From Deltaproteobacteria bacterium (lineage in GTDB: Bacteria; Myxococcota_A; UBA9042; PHBI01): 41,997 bases of DNA. Below the pieces are notes generated by a model. The model saw only the letters and a list, made by a program, of their open reading frames with translations, was not told the origin of the DNA and did no database searches. The stretch is taken from assembly GCA_011526585.1 (NCBI GenBank), contig WYBB01000032.1, positions 1 to 41,997 on the forward strand, in the 5' to 3' direction. How positions within the stretch are numbered: position 1 is the stretch's first letter; each line of letters starts with the position of its first letter. Shown here in pieces: positions 1 to 11,179 of the stretch. The translations under genes and the position numbers were made by a program.

Positions 1-10
1 GCAGAGGCAA

Positions 11-3000
11 ATGGAACCGTTCGACGCGACCCTCCGATTCCTGGCCGAGGTCCGACGCGAGCTGGCGAAGGTCGCGCGCGCCGAGGTGCTCTTCTCGGCG
101 ATCCTGGCGGTCGCGGCGGCGGTGCTCCTCGGCTTCTCGCTGGCGCTCGCCTTGGGGATCGGGCCGGGGCGCTGGGGCTGGGTGCCGCTCGGGCTCGGGC
201 TCGGCGCGGTGTTCGCGCTGGTCTGGCGCCTCGGGCTCAAGCCGGGGCGCGCGCGCAAGGACGACGCCGAGCTGGCGCTCTGGGTCGAGGCGCGGGTGCC
301 GGGGCTCGAGTCGGGCCTGGTGACGGCGGTGCAGGCGCGCCCGCTCCTTCAGGATCCGTCGGCGCGGGGCTTCTCGCCGGCGCTGGCCCACGCCGCCGCG
401 AGCCTGGCGGTCGAGCGCACGCGCAAGGTCCGGCCGGCGCGGCTGCCCGATCGCACGCGGCTGTCGCGGCTGCGCTGGACGGCGCTGGGCACGATGGCGG
501 CGCTCGGGCTGGTCGCGCTGGTGACGCCGGAGTTCTACGCGCGCGGCGCGGTGCACCTGACCGCGGCCCCGCCCGACGACGACGGCGAGGGGCGCCTCGT
601 CGACGTGGCGGTGAGCCAGCTCGACCTCGAGGTGACGGCGCCGGCCTACACCGAGCTCAAGCCGCGGCGGATCCCGCGTTCGGCGGGCGACGTCGAGGCG
701 TTCAAGGGCAGCCAGGTGCGGTTTTCGGGCACGACGCTCGTGCCGGCGAGCTCGGCGGCGCTGGTGCTCGAGTCCGACCCGGAGGCGCGCTGGATGCTCG
801 AGCTCGAGGCCGACGGCACCGTGCGCGGCGGCTTCCAGGTCGGCGCCGACGATCGCTACCAGTTCGTGCTGGTCGACCCGCAGGGCGAGCTCGTGCGCGA
901 GCGGGTGTGGCGCAAGGTGACCGCGCGCGAGGACCGGGCGCCCGAGGTGACGATGCTCCTGCCCGAGACCGATCTCGAGGTGAAGCCCGAGGCGGAGGTC
1001 TCGTTCTTCTTCGAGGCGAGCGACGACCTCGGCCTCGAGCGGGTCGAGCTGGTCGTCGCCGGCGAGGACGCCAAGGAGCTCGTGCGGCGCGCGGTGAGCA
1101 CGGCCGCGGGCGAGACCCTGGTCAAGGACGACGCCACCGTCGAGGTGCTCAAGCTCGGACTCGAGCCGGGGCAGTCCGCCGAGGTGTGGTTCGAGGCGAT
1201 CGACCAGAACACCGTCGGCGGGCCCGGCGTGGGCAAGAGCGCGGCGCGGCGGCTGACGCTGTATTCGCCCGCCGACGAGCACGATCAGATCCTGGTCGAT
1301 CTGAGGGCGCTGATCGAGTCGATGCTCGACGTGCTGGCCGACCGCCTGGAGAGCCCGGTCGAGGAGCGCCGCCACGATCTGATCCATCGCTTCGCGGACG
1401 CGCACGCGGCGATGCTCGGCATGACGGGGGCGATCCTCGAGGAGATGGATCGGCTCTCGGGCCTCCTGTCGACCGACCCGCTGGCGACCGACGCGCTGCG
1501 CGACGGCGTGCGCGCGGTGCGCGAGAGCCTCGGCGGCGTACACGAGCAGGAGCGGGCGCACCTGGCCAAGTGGGACGCGGCGCCCGACCTGGTCGAGCCG
1601 CGGGTGTGGGTGACCTTGCTCGCGCAGACCAACGAGGAGTCGGTCGGCGTCCTGGAGCAGGGGATCCTGCAGCTCAAGAAGCTGGTGGACGGGGCGCTGA
1701 AGGACGCGATCCTCGAGGCCGGCCGGCAGATGCTCGAGACGCAGAACGAGATGATGGAGCTCTTGAAGGAGCTCAAGGACACCAACGACCCGGCCGCGCG
1801 CGAAGCGGCCCTGAAGAAGCTCGACAAGCTCCGACAGAAGCTGCGCGAGCTGCAGCAGAAGCTAGCGCGCCTGCAGGAGCGGGCGCCCTACGAGAACCAG
1901 AACCCAGCGCAGCGGCCGAGCCAGAACCAGGAGGACGCCAAGGACCTGGCGCAGCAGATGGACGAGATCCGGCGCCTGCTCGAAGAGGGCAAGGTCGACG
2001 AGGCGATGAAGCTCCTCGAGGAGCTGGCGAAGTCGACGCAGGAGATGATGGCCGGGCTGCAGGAGGACCTCGAGGGGGTCGGCGGCGGCATGAGCCCATC
2101 GGTCTCGCGCAAGATGGCCGAAGCCAAGGAAGAGCTCGAGCGCCTTGCCAACGGACAGCGCGGGCTGCAGCAGGAGGTCGGTGAGACCGATCGCGGGATC
2201 GACGAACGGCAGCGCCAGGAGCTGATGGAGAAGGCGCAGGCGCAGCTCGGCGAGATGCGCGAAAAGGCCAAGCAGATCAGGGAGTCGCTCGACAAGGCCG
2301 ACAACGAGGGCCTGCACCCCGACGACCGCGCGGCGCTCGGGCAGCTCGAGGGCGCGGCGGCCGAGCTCGAGCAGGCGATCGAGAACGCGCGCGCGGGCGA
2401 GGCCCAGGGCAAGGCCAGCCAGGTGGCCGAAGGCGCCGAGGGGCTGGGCGAGGAGATCGGCGAGAGCGAGGCGCGCGAGCTCGACCGGCAGCGCCTGGGT
2501 GAGCTGCGTGAAGCGATGCAGCACCTCGAGGAGGCGGGACAGGCGGCGCGTGAGCTCGCCGCAGAGCTCGCCGGCATGCAGCCGGGACCGGGCGAAGGGC
2601 TGACCCCGGGCGAGGGGCAGCGGCTCGGGCAGCTCGGGCGCGAGCAGCGCGAGATCTCCGAGCGCGTGCAGCAGCTGCAGGAGAAGATGCAGGAGCTCGA
2701 GAGCGAGAGCCCGGGCGACGGGCAACCGATGAACGAGCTGCTCGAGGGCGCCAAGCAGGCGATGGGCGAGGCCGAGGGCGAGCTCGAGGGCAAGCGCCCC
2801 AAGAGCGCGCAGGAAAAGCAGCAGGAGGCGCTGGAGAAGCTGCAGGAGGCGCAGCAGGAGCTCGACCGCCGGATGCAGCAACAGCAGCAGAAAGGGCAGA
2901 ACGATCAGATGACCGGGATCAACGATCCCAAGGCCAAGGTCGGGATCCCGAAAGAGGACCCGTACGCGTCGCCGCGCAACCTGCGCGAGGAGATCATGCG

Positions 3001-3073
3001 CGCGATGGGCGAGCGGGCGCCGGAGGCTTACAAGGACGCGATCCGCAAGTTCTACGAGGAGCTCACCAAGTGA
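11..3073 (+). CDS. DUF4175-type membrane protein with long coiled coil
   Basis: This 1020-residue protein matches the DUF4175 type found beside MoxR/DUF58/BatA genes. Hydrophobic segments lie near residues 27-50, 55-72 and 155-172. Residues about 190-420 are beta-rich and Ig-like, probably periplasmic. From about 425 to the end the chain is Glu/Gln/Lys-rich and predicted coiled coil, with a Gln patch (MQQQQQ) near the C-terminus. A GAGG at 4-7 precedes the ATG. The stop overlaps the next start (GTGA), so translation is coupled with the peptidase gene. The family has no firm biochemical role; by context it is probably a membrane partner or scaffold of the MoxR/vWA module. The operon may begin upstream of the window. 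Family assignment rests on architecture and context. Confidence 0.85.
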   Translation: MEPFDATLRFLAEVRRELAKVARAEVLFSAILAVAAAVLLGFSLALALGIGPGRWGWVPLGLGLGAVFALVWRLGLKPGRARKDDAELALWVEARVPGLESGLVTAVQARPLLQDPSARGFSPALAHAAASLAVERTRKVRPARLPDRTRLSRLRWTALGTMAALGLVALVTPEFYARGAVHLTAAPPDDDGEGRLVDVAVSQLDLEVTAPAYTELKPRRIPRSAGDVEAFKGSQVRFSGTTLVPASSAALVLESDPEARWMLELEADGTVRGGFQVGADDRYQFVLVDPQGELVRERVWRKVTAREDRAPEVTMLLPETDLEVKPEAEVSFFFEASDDLGLERVELVVAGEDAKELVRRAVSTAAGETLVKDDATVEVLKLGLEPGQSAEVWFEAIDQNTVGGPGVGKSAARRLTLYSPADEHDQILVDLRALIESMLDVLADRLESPVEERRHDLIHRFADAHAAMLGMTGAILEEMDRLSGLLSTDPLATDALRDGVRAVRESLGGVHEQERAHLAKWDAAPDLVEPRVWVTLLAQTNEESVGVLEQGILQLKKLVDGALKDAILEAGRQMLETQNEMMELLKELKDTNDPAAREAALKKLDKLRQKLRELQQKLARLQERAPYENQNPAQRPSQNQEDAKDLAQQMDEIRRLLEEGKVDEAMKLLEELAKSTQEMMAGLQEDLEGVGGGMSPSVSRKMAEAKEELERLANGQRGLQQEVGETDRGIDERQRQELMEKAQAQLGEMREKAKQIRESLDKADNEGLHPDDRAALGQLEGAAAELEQAIENARAGEAQGKASQVAEGAEGLGEEIGESEARELDRQRLGELREAMQHLEEAGQAARELAAELAGMQPGPGEGLTPGEGQRLGQLGREQREISERVQQLQEKMQELESESPGDGQPMNELLEGAKQAMGEAEGELEGKRPKSAQEKQQEALEKLQEAQQELDRRMQQQQQKGQNDQMTGINDPKAKVGIPKEDPYASPRNLREEIMRAMGERAPEAYKDAIRKFYEELTK

Positions 3074-4610
3074 AGCGCCTGCTCATCGCCATCTTCCTGC
3101 TGGTCGCCGGCGGCGCGGCGCACGCGGTCACGCCCGAGCAGCGCGAGGCGGACGAGGCGCTCAACGCCTGGGACGTCGTGTCGGCGCGCGCGCTGATCGA
3201 GCGGCTCAACGCCGAGGACGCGGACGACGCGACCAACCTCTATCTCACCGGGCACCTGCACCTGCTCGAGGGACGCTACCGCGAGGCGGCCGACTACCTG
3301 GCGCAGGCGGCGCTCAAGCAGCCCGAGCCGCTGGTCCTGCACCTCAAGGAGATCGCGCTCAACACCGCGGAGGCGACGAAGGACTACGTCGAGCGGCGCA
3401 CCGCCGACGGGGCGTTCGTCGTGGCGCACGCGCCGGGCATCGACGAGATCCTGGTGCCCTACGCCGAGGAGGCGCTCGGGCGCGCGTGGAAGGAGCTGAC
3501 GCGCATCTTCGACTACGTGCCGGAGACGCCGATCCGCATCGAGTTCTACCCGACCGTCGACGTGCTCGGGCAGGTGAGCCCGCTGACGGTGGCCGAGATC
3601 CGCACCTCGGGCACGATCGCCTTGTGCAAGTACAACCGCCTGATGGTCACGTCGCCGCGCGACCTGGTCTACGGCTACGACTGGCTCGACACGGTGGCGC
3701 ACGAGTTCATCCACCTGCTCATCACCAAGAAGTCGAAGAACCAGGTGCCGATCTGGCTGCACGAGGGCCTGGCCAAGTACTACGAGGTCAAGTGGAAGGC
3801 CGAGGCGAAGCCGATGCTCGACCGGCACAGCGAGGCCTTCCTCGCCAAGGCGCTGGAAAAGGACCAGCTGATCTCGTTCGAGGCGATGTCGCCGTCGATG
3901 GCCAAGCTGCCGAGCCAGGAGGCGACGGCGACCGCCTTCGCCGAGGTGTGGACGGTGATCGCTTTCCTCAACGAGCGGCGGGGGCGTGACGTCGCCGACG
4001 AGCTGGTCGCGCTGATGGGCGAAGGCAAGAGCGACCGCGACGCGGTGGCGGCGGTCTCGGGGATCGCCTGGGAGCGCTTCGAGAAGAGCTGGCGCGGCTT
4101 CTTGAAGGCGCAGGGCTATCGCCCGCTGGACGCCGACTTCCAGACGCGACTCCTGTTCAAGGGCAAGGACACCGAGGCCGACGAGCTGGCGGCGATCAAG
4201 ATCGATCGCGCGCGCGAGTACGTGTGGCTCGGCGACCGCATGCGGCTGCGCGAGCGCTGGGGTGCGGCGATCAAGGAGTACGGCAAGGCGACGACGCACG
4301 TCGGCGATCGCTCGCCGCTGGTGCAGGGCAAGCTCGGCTATGCCCTGCTCAAGGCGGGGCGCTATGCCGACGCGGCCGAGGAGCTGGTCAAGCCGCTGGC
4401 CGACAACCCGCGCCACGTGGTGCTGCACGTCTACCTCGGCCAGGCGCTCTTGAAGCTCGGTCGCGCCGCGGAGGCGCGGGTGCACCTGGAAGAGGCGCTG
4501 ACGATCAACCCGTTCGATCCGGACGTGCACGGGGCGCTCGCGCTGGTGTACGAAGCGCTGGGCGAGCACGCCAAGGCGGCCGAAGAGCGCCGCTTCCACA
4601 AGTTGCTGCA

Positions 4611-4614
<4 letters not shown>
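3070..4614 (+). CDS. Exported gluzincin (peptidase MA-like) with C-terminal TPRs
   Basis: A 514-residue protein starting with GTG inside the upstream stop. It has a short signal peptide (MKRLLIAIFLLVAGGAAHA), an N-terminal TPR-like stretch (about 20-100) and a zinc-peptidase domain. The HEXXH motif is HEFIH at residues 211-215, and Glu232 in WLHEGLAKYYE is the likely third zinc ligand, as in the peptidase MA-like gluzincins. Helical TPR repeats follow from about 375 to 510. The domain is intact, so an active periplasmic or envelope peptidase is likely; its substrate is unknown. It sits between the DUF4175 and MoxR genes with 4-nt overlaps at both ends, implying a role in the same machine. Zinc chemistry is inferred from the motif. 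Confidence 0.87.
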
Positions 4615-5767
<1,153 letters not shown>

Positions 5768-5771
<4 letters not shown>

Positions 5772-6733
5772 GCAGCGCGGGCACGGCGGCGCGCGCTCCG
5801 GGCGGCGCGCGCCTCATCGATCCGGCGGCGCTGGCGCGGCTCAAGGGCGTCGCGCTGCGCGCGCAGAGCGTGGTCGACGGGGTGCTGCAGGGGCTTCACC
5901 GGAGCCCCCACCAGGGCGCCTCCATCGAGTTCGCCGAGCACAAGGAGTACTCGGCGGGCGACGAGATCAAGCACGTCGACTGGAAGGTCTACGGGCGGCT
6001 CGACAAGTACTACGTCAAGAAGTTCGAGCACGAGACCAACCTGCAGGCCTTCATGGTGATCGACGGCTCGGCCTCGATGAGCTACGGCGCCGAGGGCGCG
6101 CTCACGAAGTTCGAGTACGCGGCGGTCGTGGCGACGACGCTGGCCTATCTGCTCTTGAAGCAGCAGGACGCCGTCGGGCTCTTGAAGTTCGACGAGGAGG
6201 TGGCCGAGGTGCTGCCGCCGCGCTCGCGCATGACCCACCTGGCGGCGCTGGCCGAGGTGCTGGAGCGCGCCAGGGTGCGAGGCGGGACCGACCTCGGCAG
6301 GGCGCTCTCGCTCCTGGTGGAGCAGCAGAAGAAGCGCGGCATGGTCTTCGTGTTCTCGGACTTCTTCGGCGAGGCCGAGCGCGCCTTCGCCATGCTGCGA
6401 AACCTGGTCGGGCGCGGCCACGACGCGGTCCTCCTGCAGGTGCTCGACGGCGACGAGCTCGAGTTCCCGTTCAAGGAGATGACCCTCTTCGAAGGGCTCG
6501 AGACCGATCAGAAGCTCCTGGTCGAGCCGCAGATCGTGCGCCGTGAGTACCTCGCGCGCATGAAGCAGCACCAGGAGGAGACGCGCCAGCGCGCGCTCGC
6601 GGCGCAGGCGGGCTACATGCTGGTCGACACGCGCACGCCGCCCGGCGAGGTCGTGCTCAAGCTCATCCGCGATCGCAAGAGCAAGAGCGGGCGCAAGGCG
6701 GGAACCGGCACCGCGCGGGGCGCGGGGGGCTGA
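5768..6733 (+). CDS. DUF58 domain protein
   Basis: A 321-residue DUF58 protein starting at a GTG that overlaps the MoxR stop; the open frame extends further upstream inside the MoxR gene, but the overlap fits the operon pattern. The DUF58 signature is clear: EYSAGDEIKHVDWKVYGR followed by YYVKKFEHE (about residues 60-88). A vWA-like strand with IDGSASM (98-104) keeps a MIDAS-type DxSxS. There is no transmembrane segment, so the protein is probably cytoplasmic and membrane-associated through partners. MoxR-DUF58 pairs are widespread and thought to act together; the C-terminal tail is basic (RKSKSGRKAG). Confidence 0.94.
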
Positions 6734-6736
6734 GCG

Positions 6737-8917
6737 ATGGGCTTTGGCAACATCGGGCTCCTCGTCGGCATGCTGCTCGGCGTCGTGCCGATCGTGATCC
6801 ACCTCATCAATCGGCGGCGCGCGCGCCTGAGACGCTTCGCGGCGATCGAGTTCCTGCTGATGAGCGACAAGCGCCTGGCGCGGCGGCTCAAGCTCAAACA
6901 GATCCTGGTGCTGGCGCTGCGCGTGGCGCTGGTGCTGGCGCTGGCCTTCGCGCTGGCCAAGCCCTACCTCGAGCCGGACATCGCGCCGGGGCGCGAGGCG
7001 GCCGAGCCGGGGGCGATCGCGATCCTGATCGACGACTCGGCGTCGATGCAGGCGAAGGACGAAGACGGCGAGCGCAAGCTCGACCGCGCGCTGGCGGAGG
7101 CGCGCGCGCTGATCGAGAGCGGCGGGCCGCGCACCTCGTTCGCGGTGGTGGCGATGGGCACTCCGGCGCGCCTCCTGACGCCGGGGCTCACCTACGATCA
7201 TCAGGTGGCGACGCGCGCGCTCGAGCAGGTCGACAAGGCCGGCGTGGTCGGACGCGGCGCCGACCTCGAGGGCGCGATGAACGAGGCGGGGCGGTTGCTC
7301 TCGGAGTCGGGTGAGCGCGAGCGGCGGGTCTACGCGCTCTCGGACATGGCGGCGCACGCGTGGCGACCGCTCGCGTCGGGGTGGACCTGGGTGCCGTTGT
7401 CGGGGATCGAGACGCCGTGGATCGTGCGGCAGCGCGCCGGGGTGACACCGAACCTGGCGGTGATCGACGTCGCGGTCGGCGACCCGAGCGCGCCGGACGC
7501 GAGCGGCGCGCAGAGTCTCGAGCTGACGGCGCGGGTGGCGAACCATGGCGCGGCCCAGAGCGCGGCCAGGGTCGAGCTCAAGCTGGGCGGAGCGGTGGCG
7601 GCCGAGGTGGTCGACGTCGCGGCGGGCGCGGTGCGCGAGGTGCCGTTCAAGGTGACGTGGTCGCCGGGCGCGAGCCAGGGGGTGGTGCAGGTCGCGGCCA
7701 CGGACGACAACCGCCTCGACCAGGACGATCCTTTCTACTTCGTCGTCGGCGCGCGGCGCTCGGTGCAGGCGCTGGTGGTCAACGGTGCGCCGCGCAGCAC
7801 CGACTGGCTCGACGAGCTCTTCTTCCTGCGGGCTGCGCTGGCGTCGACGGCGCCGGGTGAGACGCCGATCGAGACGCGCGTGGTGCAGACGAGCGAGCTG
7901 AGCGCGGCGCGGGTGGACGCGGCGGACGTGGTGGTGCTCGCCAACGTCGGCACGCTGACGCGCGAGCAGCTGCTCGTGCTCGAGCACTTCGTCGAGCGCG
8001 GGGGCGGCCTCTTCATCACCGCGGGCGACCAGTGGGCGGGCAGCGAGCCGGGGCAGATCGGGCAGGTCAACGCGAGCTACGGGCGTCTGTTGCCGTTCCC
8101 GGTGCGCGAGGTGAAGAGCGTCGGCAAGCCGGGCGACCCGCGGGCGGTGCTCGCGTCGCTGGCGATCGCGACGGTGGACTTCGCGCACCCGATCTTCAGG
8201 ATCTTCGATGGGCTCGAGGACGCGAGCCTGTTCAAGGCGCACGTGCTCTCGCACGTCCTGGTCGACACCGCCGGGCGGCCCGAGGCGAAGGTGATCGCCA
8301 GCCTGACGGGCGGGATCCCGGCGTTGGTCGAGGCGCCGCTCGGGCGTGGACGGGTGGTGCTGCTGACGACGACGATCGATCGCGACTGGGCGGACCTGGC
8401 GCTGCGCACGAGCTTCCCGCCGATGATGCAGCGGATCTGCGCCTACCTCGCGCGCGCGTTGGAGCGCCCGGGCGGGCCGGGGATCCTGGTGGGCGAGGAG
8501 GCGCACGTGCCGGTGCCCGACGGGCGCGGGCCGCTCGTGCTGGTGCGCCCCGACGGGAGCGAGGCGCCGCTGGACGCGGCCGAGGACGCGCCGCTCGTCT
8601 TCGTCGGCGCGCCGGAGATGGCGGGGCACTACGCGGTGATGCGGGCGGGCGAGCGCGAGCGGGCGATGCCGTTCGCGGTCAACGTCGACCGGCGCGAGAG
8701 TGATCTGGCGCCGGTGAGCGAGGCCGTGCTCGGCGAGATCGGCGGGCAGCTCACGCGCGACAACGGCGTGCTGCCGGTGGCCGACGCGGGCGCCGAAGAC
8801 GAGGCGGCCATCGCGGTCGGGGATCAGCGCGGGCGGGTCGTGCTGTGGCCGTGGATCCTGGCGGGTCTCTTCCTGCTCTTCGGCAGCGAGGCGTGGCTGC
8901 TGGTGCGCGGGACCTGA
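6737..8917 (+). CDS. BatA-like vWA membrane protein
   Basis: A 726-residue protein starting 3 nt after the DUF58 stop. Residues 1-75 form a BatA N-terminal domain: a hydrophobic helix, the motif IPIVIHLINRRR-like sequence near 17-28, then a second helix (about 56-74). A vWA domain follows with IDDSASM (98-104). Residues about 250-330 look like an Ig/CARDB-type domain, and about 345-560 resemble a class I glutamine-amidotransferase-like fold without a visible catalytic triad. A C-terminal transmembrane helix lies near 700-722. BatA proteins are inner-membrane vWA proteins working with MoxR; this is the last gene of the coupled operon. A hairpin 37 nt downstream may end transcription. Confidence 0.92.
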   Translation: MGFGNIGLLVGMLLGVVPIVIHLINRRRARLRRFAAIEFLLMSDKRLARRLKLKQILVLALRVALVLALAFALAKPYLEPDIAPGREAAEPGAIAILIDDSASMQAKDEDGERKLDRALAEARALIESGGPRTSFAVVAMGTPARLLTPGLTYDHQVATRALEQVDKAGVVGRGADLEGAMNEAGRLLSESGERERRVYALSDMAAHAWRPLASGWTWVPLSGIETPWIVRQRAGVTPNLAVIDVAVGDPSAPDASGAQSLELTARVANHGAAQSAARVELKLGGAVAAEVVDVAAGAVREVPFKVTWSPGASQGVVQVAATDDNRLDQDDPFYFVVGARRSVQALVVNGAPRSTDWLDELFFLRAALASTAPGETPIETRVVQTSELSAARVDAADVVVLANVGTLTREQLLVLEHFVERGGGLFITAGDQWAGSEPGQIGQVNASYGRLLPFPVREVKSVGKPGDPRAVLASLAIATVDFAHPIFRIFDGLEDASLFKAHVLSHVLVDTAGRPEAKVIASLTGGIPALVEAPLGRGRVVLLTTTIDRDWADLALRTSFPPMMQRICAYLARALERPGGPGILVGEEAHVPVPDGRGPLVLVRPDGSEAPLDAAEDAPLVFVGAPEMAGHYAVMRAGERERAMPFAVNVDRRESDLAPVSEAVLGEIGGQLTRDNGVLPVADAGAEDEAAIAVGDQRGRVVLWPWILAGLFLLFGSEAWLLVRGT

Positions 8918-8953
8918 GGTCGCGCATCGGCGCCGACCGAGGCGGATCGAATC

Positions 8954-8979
8954 GTTCGTGAGGCCGAAGGCTTACGAAC
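8954..8979 (+). terminator. Hairpin after the MoxR operon, possible terminator
   Basis: Arms GTTCGTGAG and CTTACGAAC pair with one G-T wobble, and with a single bulged G the pairing extends by CC/GG to a GAA loop. It lies 37 nt after the BatA-like stop. There is no T-run after it, so a classical Rho-independent terminator is not proven. Confidence 0.35.
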
Positions 8980-9078
8980 AAAGTTACGAGCGAGGTCAGA
9001 AACTCCCAAAGCCGGATCGCGCCGGGGCCGATGGCTTGTCTGTCGGAAGGTCACGACGGAAGACCTGGGAGGGGCTCG

Positions 9079-9375
9079 ATGAAGGTTCTGAAGGCTGCGG
9101 TGGCGGCGATTGTGATGACGTGCTCGGCGATGGCGGCAGGGTCGGCGTTGGCGGTGGAGTTCCGCAACTACGACAGCCAGAATCTCAAGGTGAAGATCAC
9201 CTCGCCCTCGATGAAGAAGGACGTCGAGTTCCGCGCGATGTCGCGCTCGTTGGTGATCTGCATCGACAAGTGCAAGTTCGAGATCGCCGGCGTCGGCACG
9301 GTCACCGCGACGCGCGACGACATCGTGACGGTCGAGGCGGGCAAGGTCACGGCGACGCGGGTGGCGTCGAGGTAG
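9079..9375 (+). CDS. Small exported protein of unknown function
   Basis: A 98-residue protein. The ATG at 9079 is preferred over an in-frame start at 9031 because GGGAGGGG (9067-9074) stands in front of it and because translation from here gives a clean signal peptide, MKVLKAAVAAIVMTCSAMAA followed by GSALA and a likely cleavage before VEFRN. The mature part is about 70 residues, mostly beta, with two Cys (ICIDKCKFEI) that could form a disulfide, and a positively charged C-terminus. I do not recognise the family. It stands alone between the MoxR operon and the ABC-F gene; the periplasm is the expected location. Confidence 0.75.
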   Translation: MKVLKAAVAAIVMTCSAMAAGSALAVEFRNYDSQNLKVKITSPSMKKDVEFRAMSRSLVICIDKCKFEIAGVGTVTATRDDIVTVEAGKVTATRVASR

Positions 9376-9399
9376 GCGAGCCCGCGGCGGCCCGGGCAG

Positions 9400-9455
9400 C
9401 GTGGGGCCCGCGTGGGGCCCGGGAGCATGGGGCCCGCGTGGGGCCCGCGTGGGGA
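9400..9455. repeat. Tandem 11-bp GGGCCC-containing repeat
   Basis: The unit CGTGGGGCCCG occurs at 9400-9410, 9411-9421 and 9437-9447, with a variant CATGGGGCCCG at 9426-9436 and a partial copy at 9448-9455. A 4-nt insertion (GGAG) separates the second and third copies. Each full unit carries the palindrome GGGCCC. It starts 24 nt after the small-protein stop. Confidence 0.8.
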
Positions 9456-9510
9456 CGAATCGACCGTGACCGCGGGCTTGCCGCGGCGCGGTCCCTGCCT
9501 TAGGGTGGAT

Positions 9511-9539
9511 GTCGCGGCGGCAGCGCCGCGACCTATGAT
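9511..9539 (+). promoter_or_regulatory. Perfect 9-bp inverted repeat abutting a TATGAT box
   Basis: Arms GTCGCGGCG (9511-9519) and CGCCGCGAC (9524-9532) are exact inverted copies around a GCAG loop. The hexamer TATGAT at 9534-9539 is a good minus-10 match, about 94 nt before the ABC-F ATG. The arrangement fits a repressor operator covering the minus-35/spacer, but no clear minus-35 is visible. It could instead be an RNA hairpin. Confidence 0.4.
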
Positions 9540-9632
9540 CGACTGAAGCTCAATCGTGCATCGAACGGCGCGCGTCCTCCTCGCGAGGTGGACGTGGCGC
9601 TCGCGTTTGTCCTCTGCACCGGAGCTTCCATC

Positions 9633-11171
<1,539 letters not shown>

Positions 11172-11179
11172 ACGGCGGC

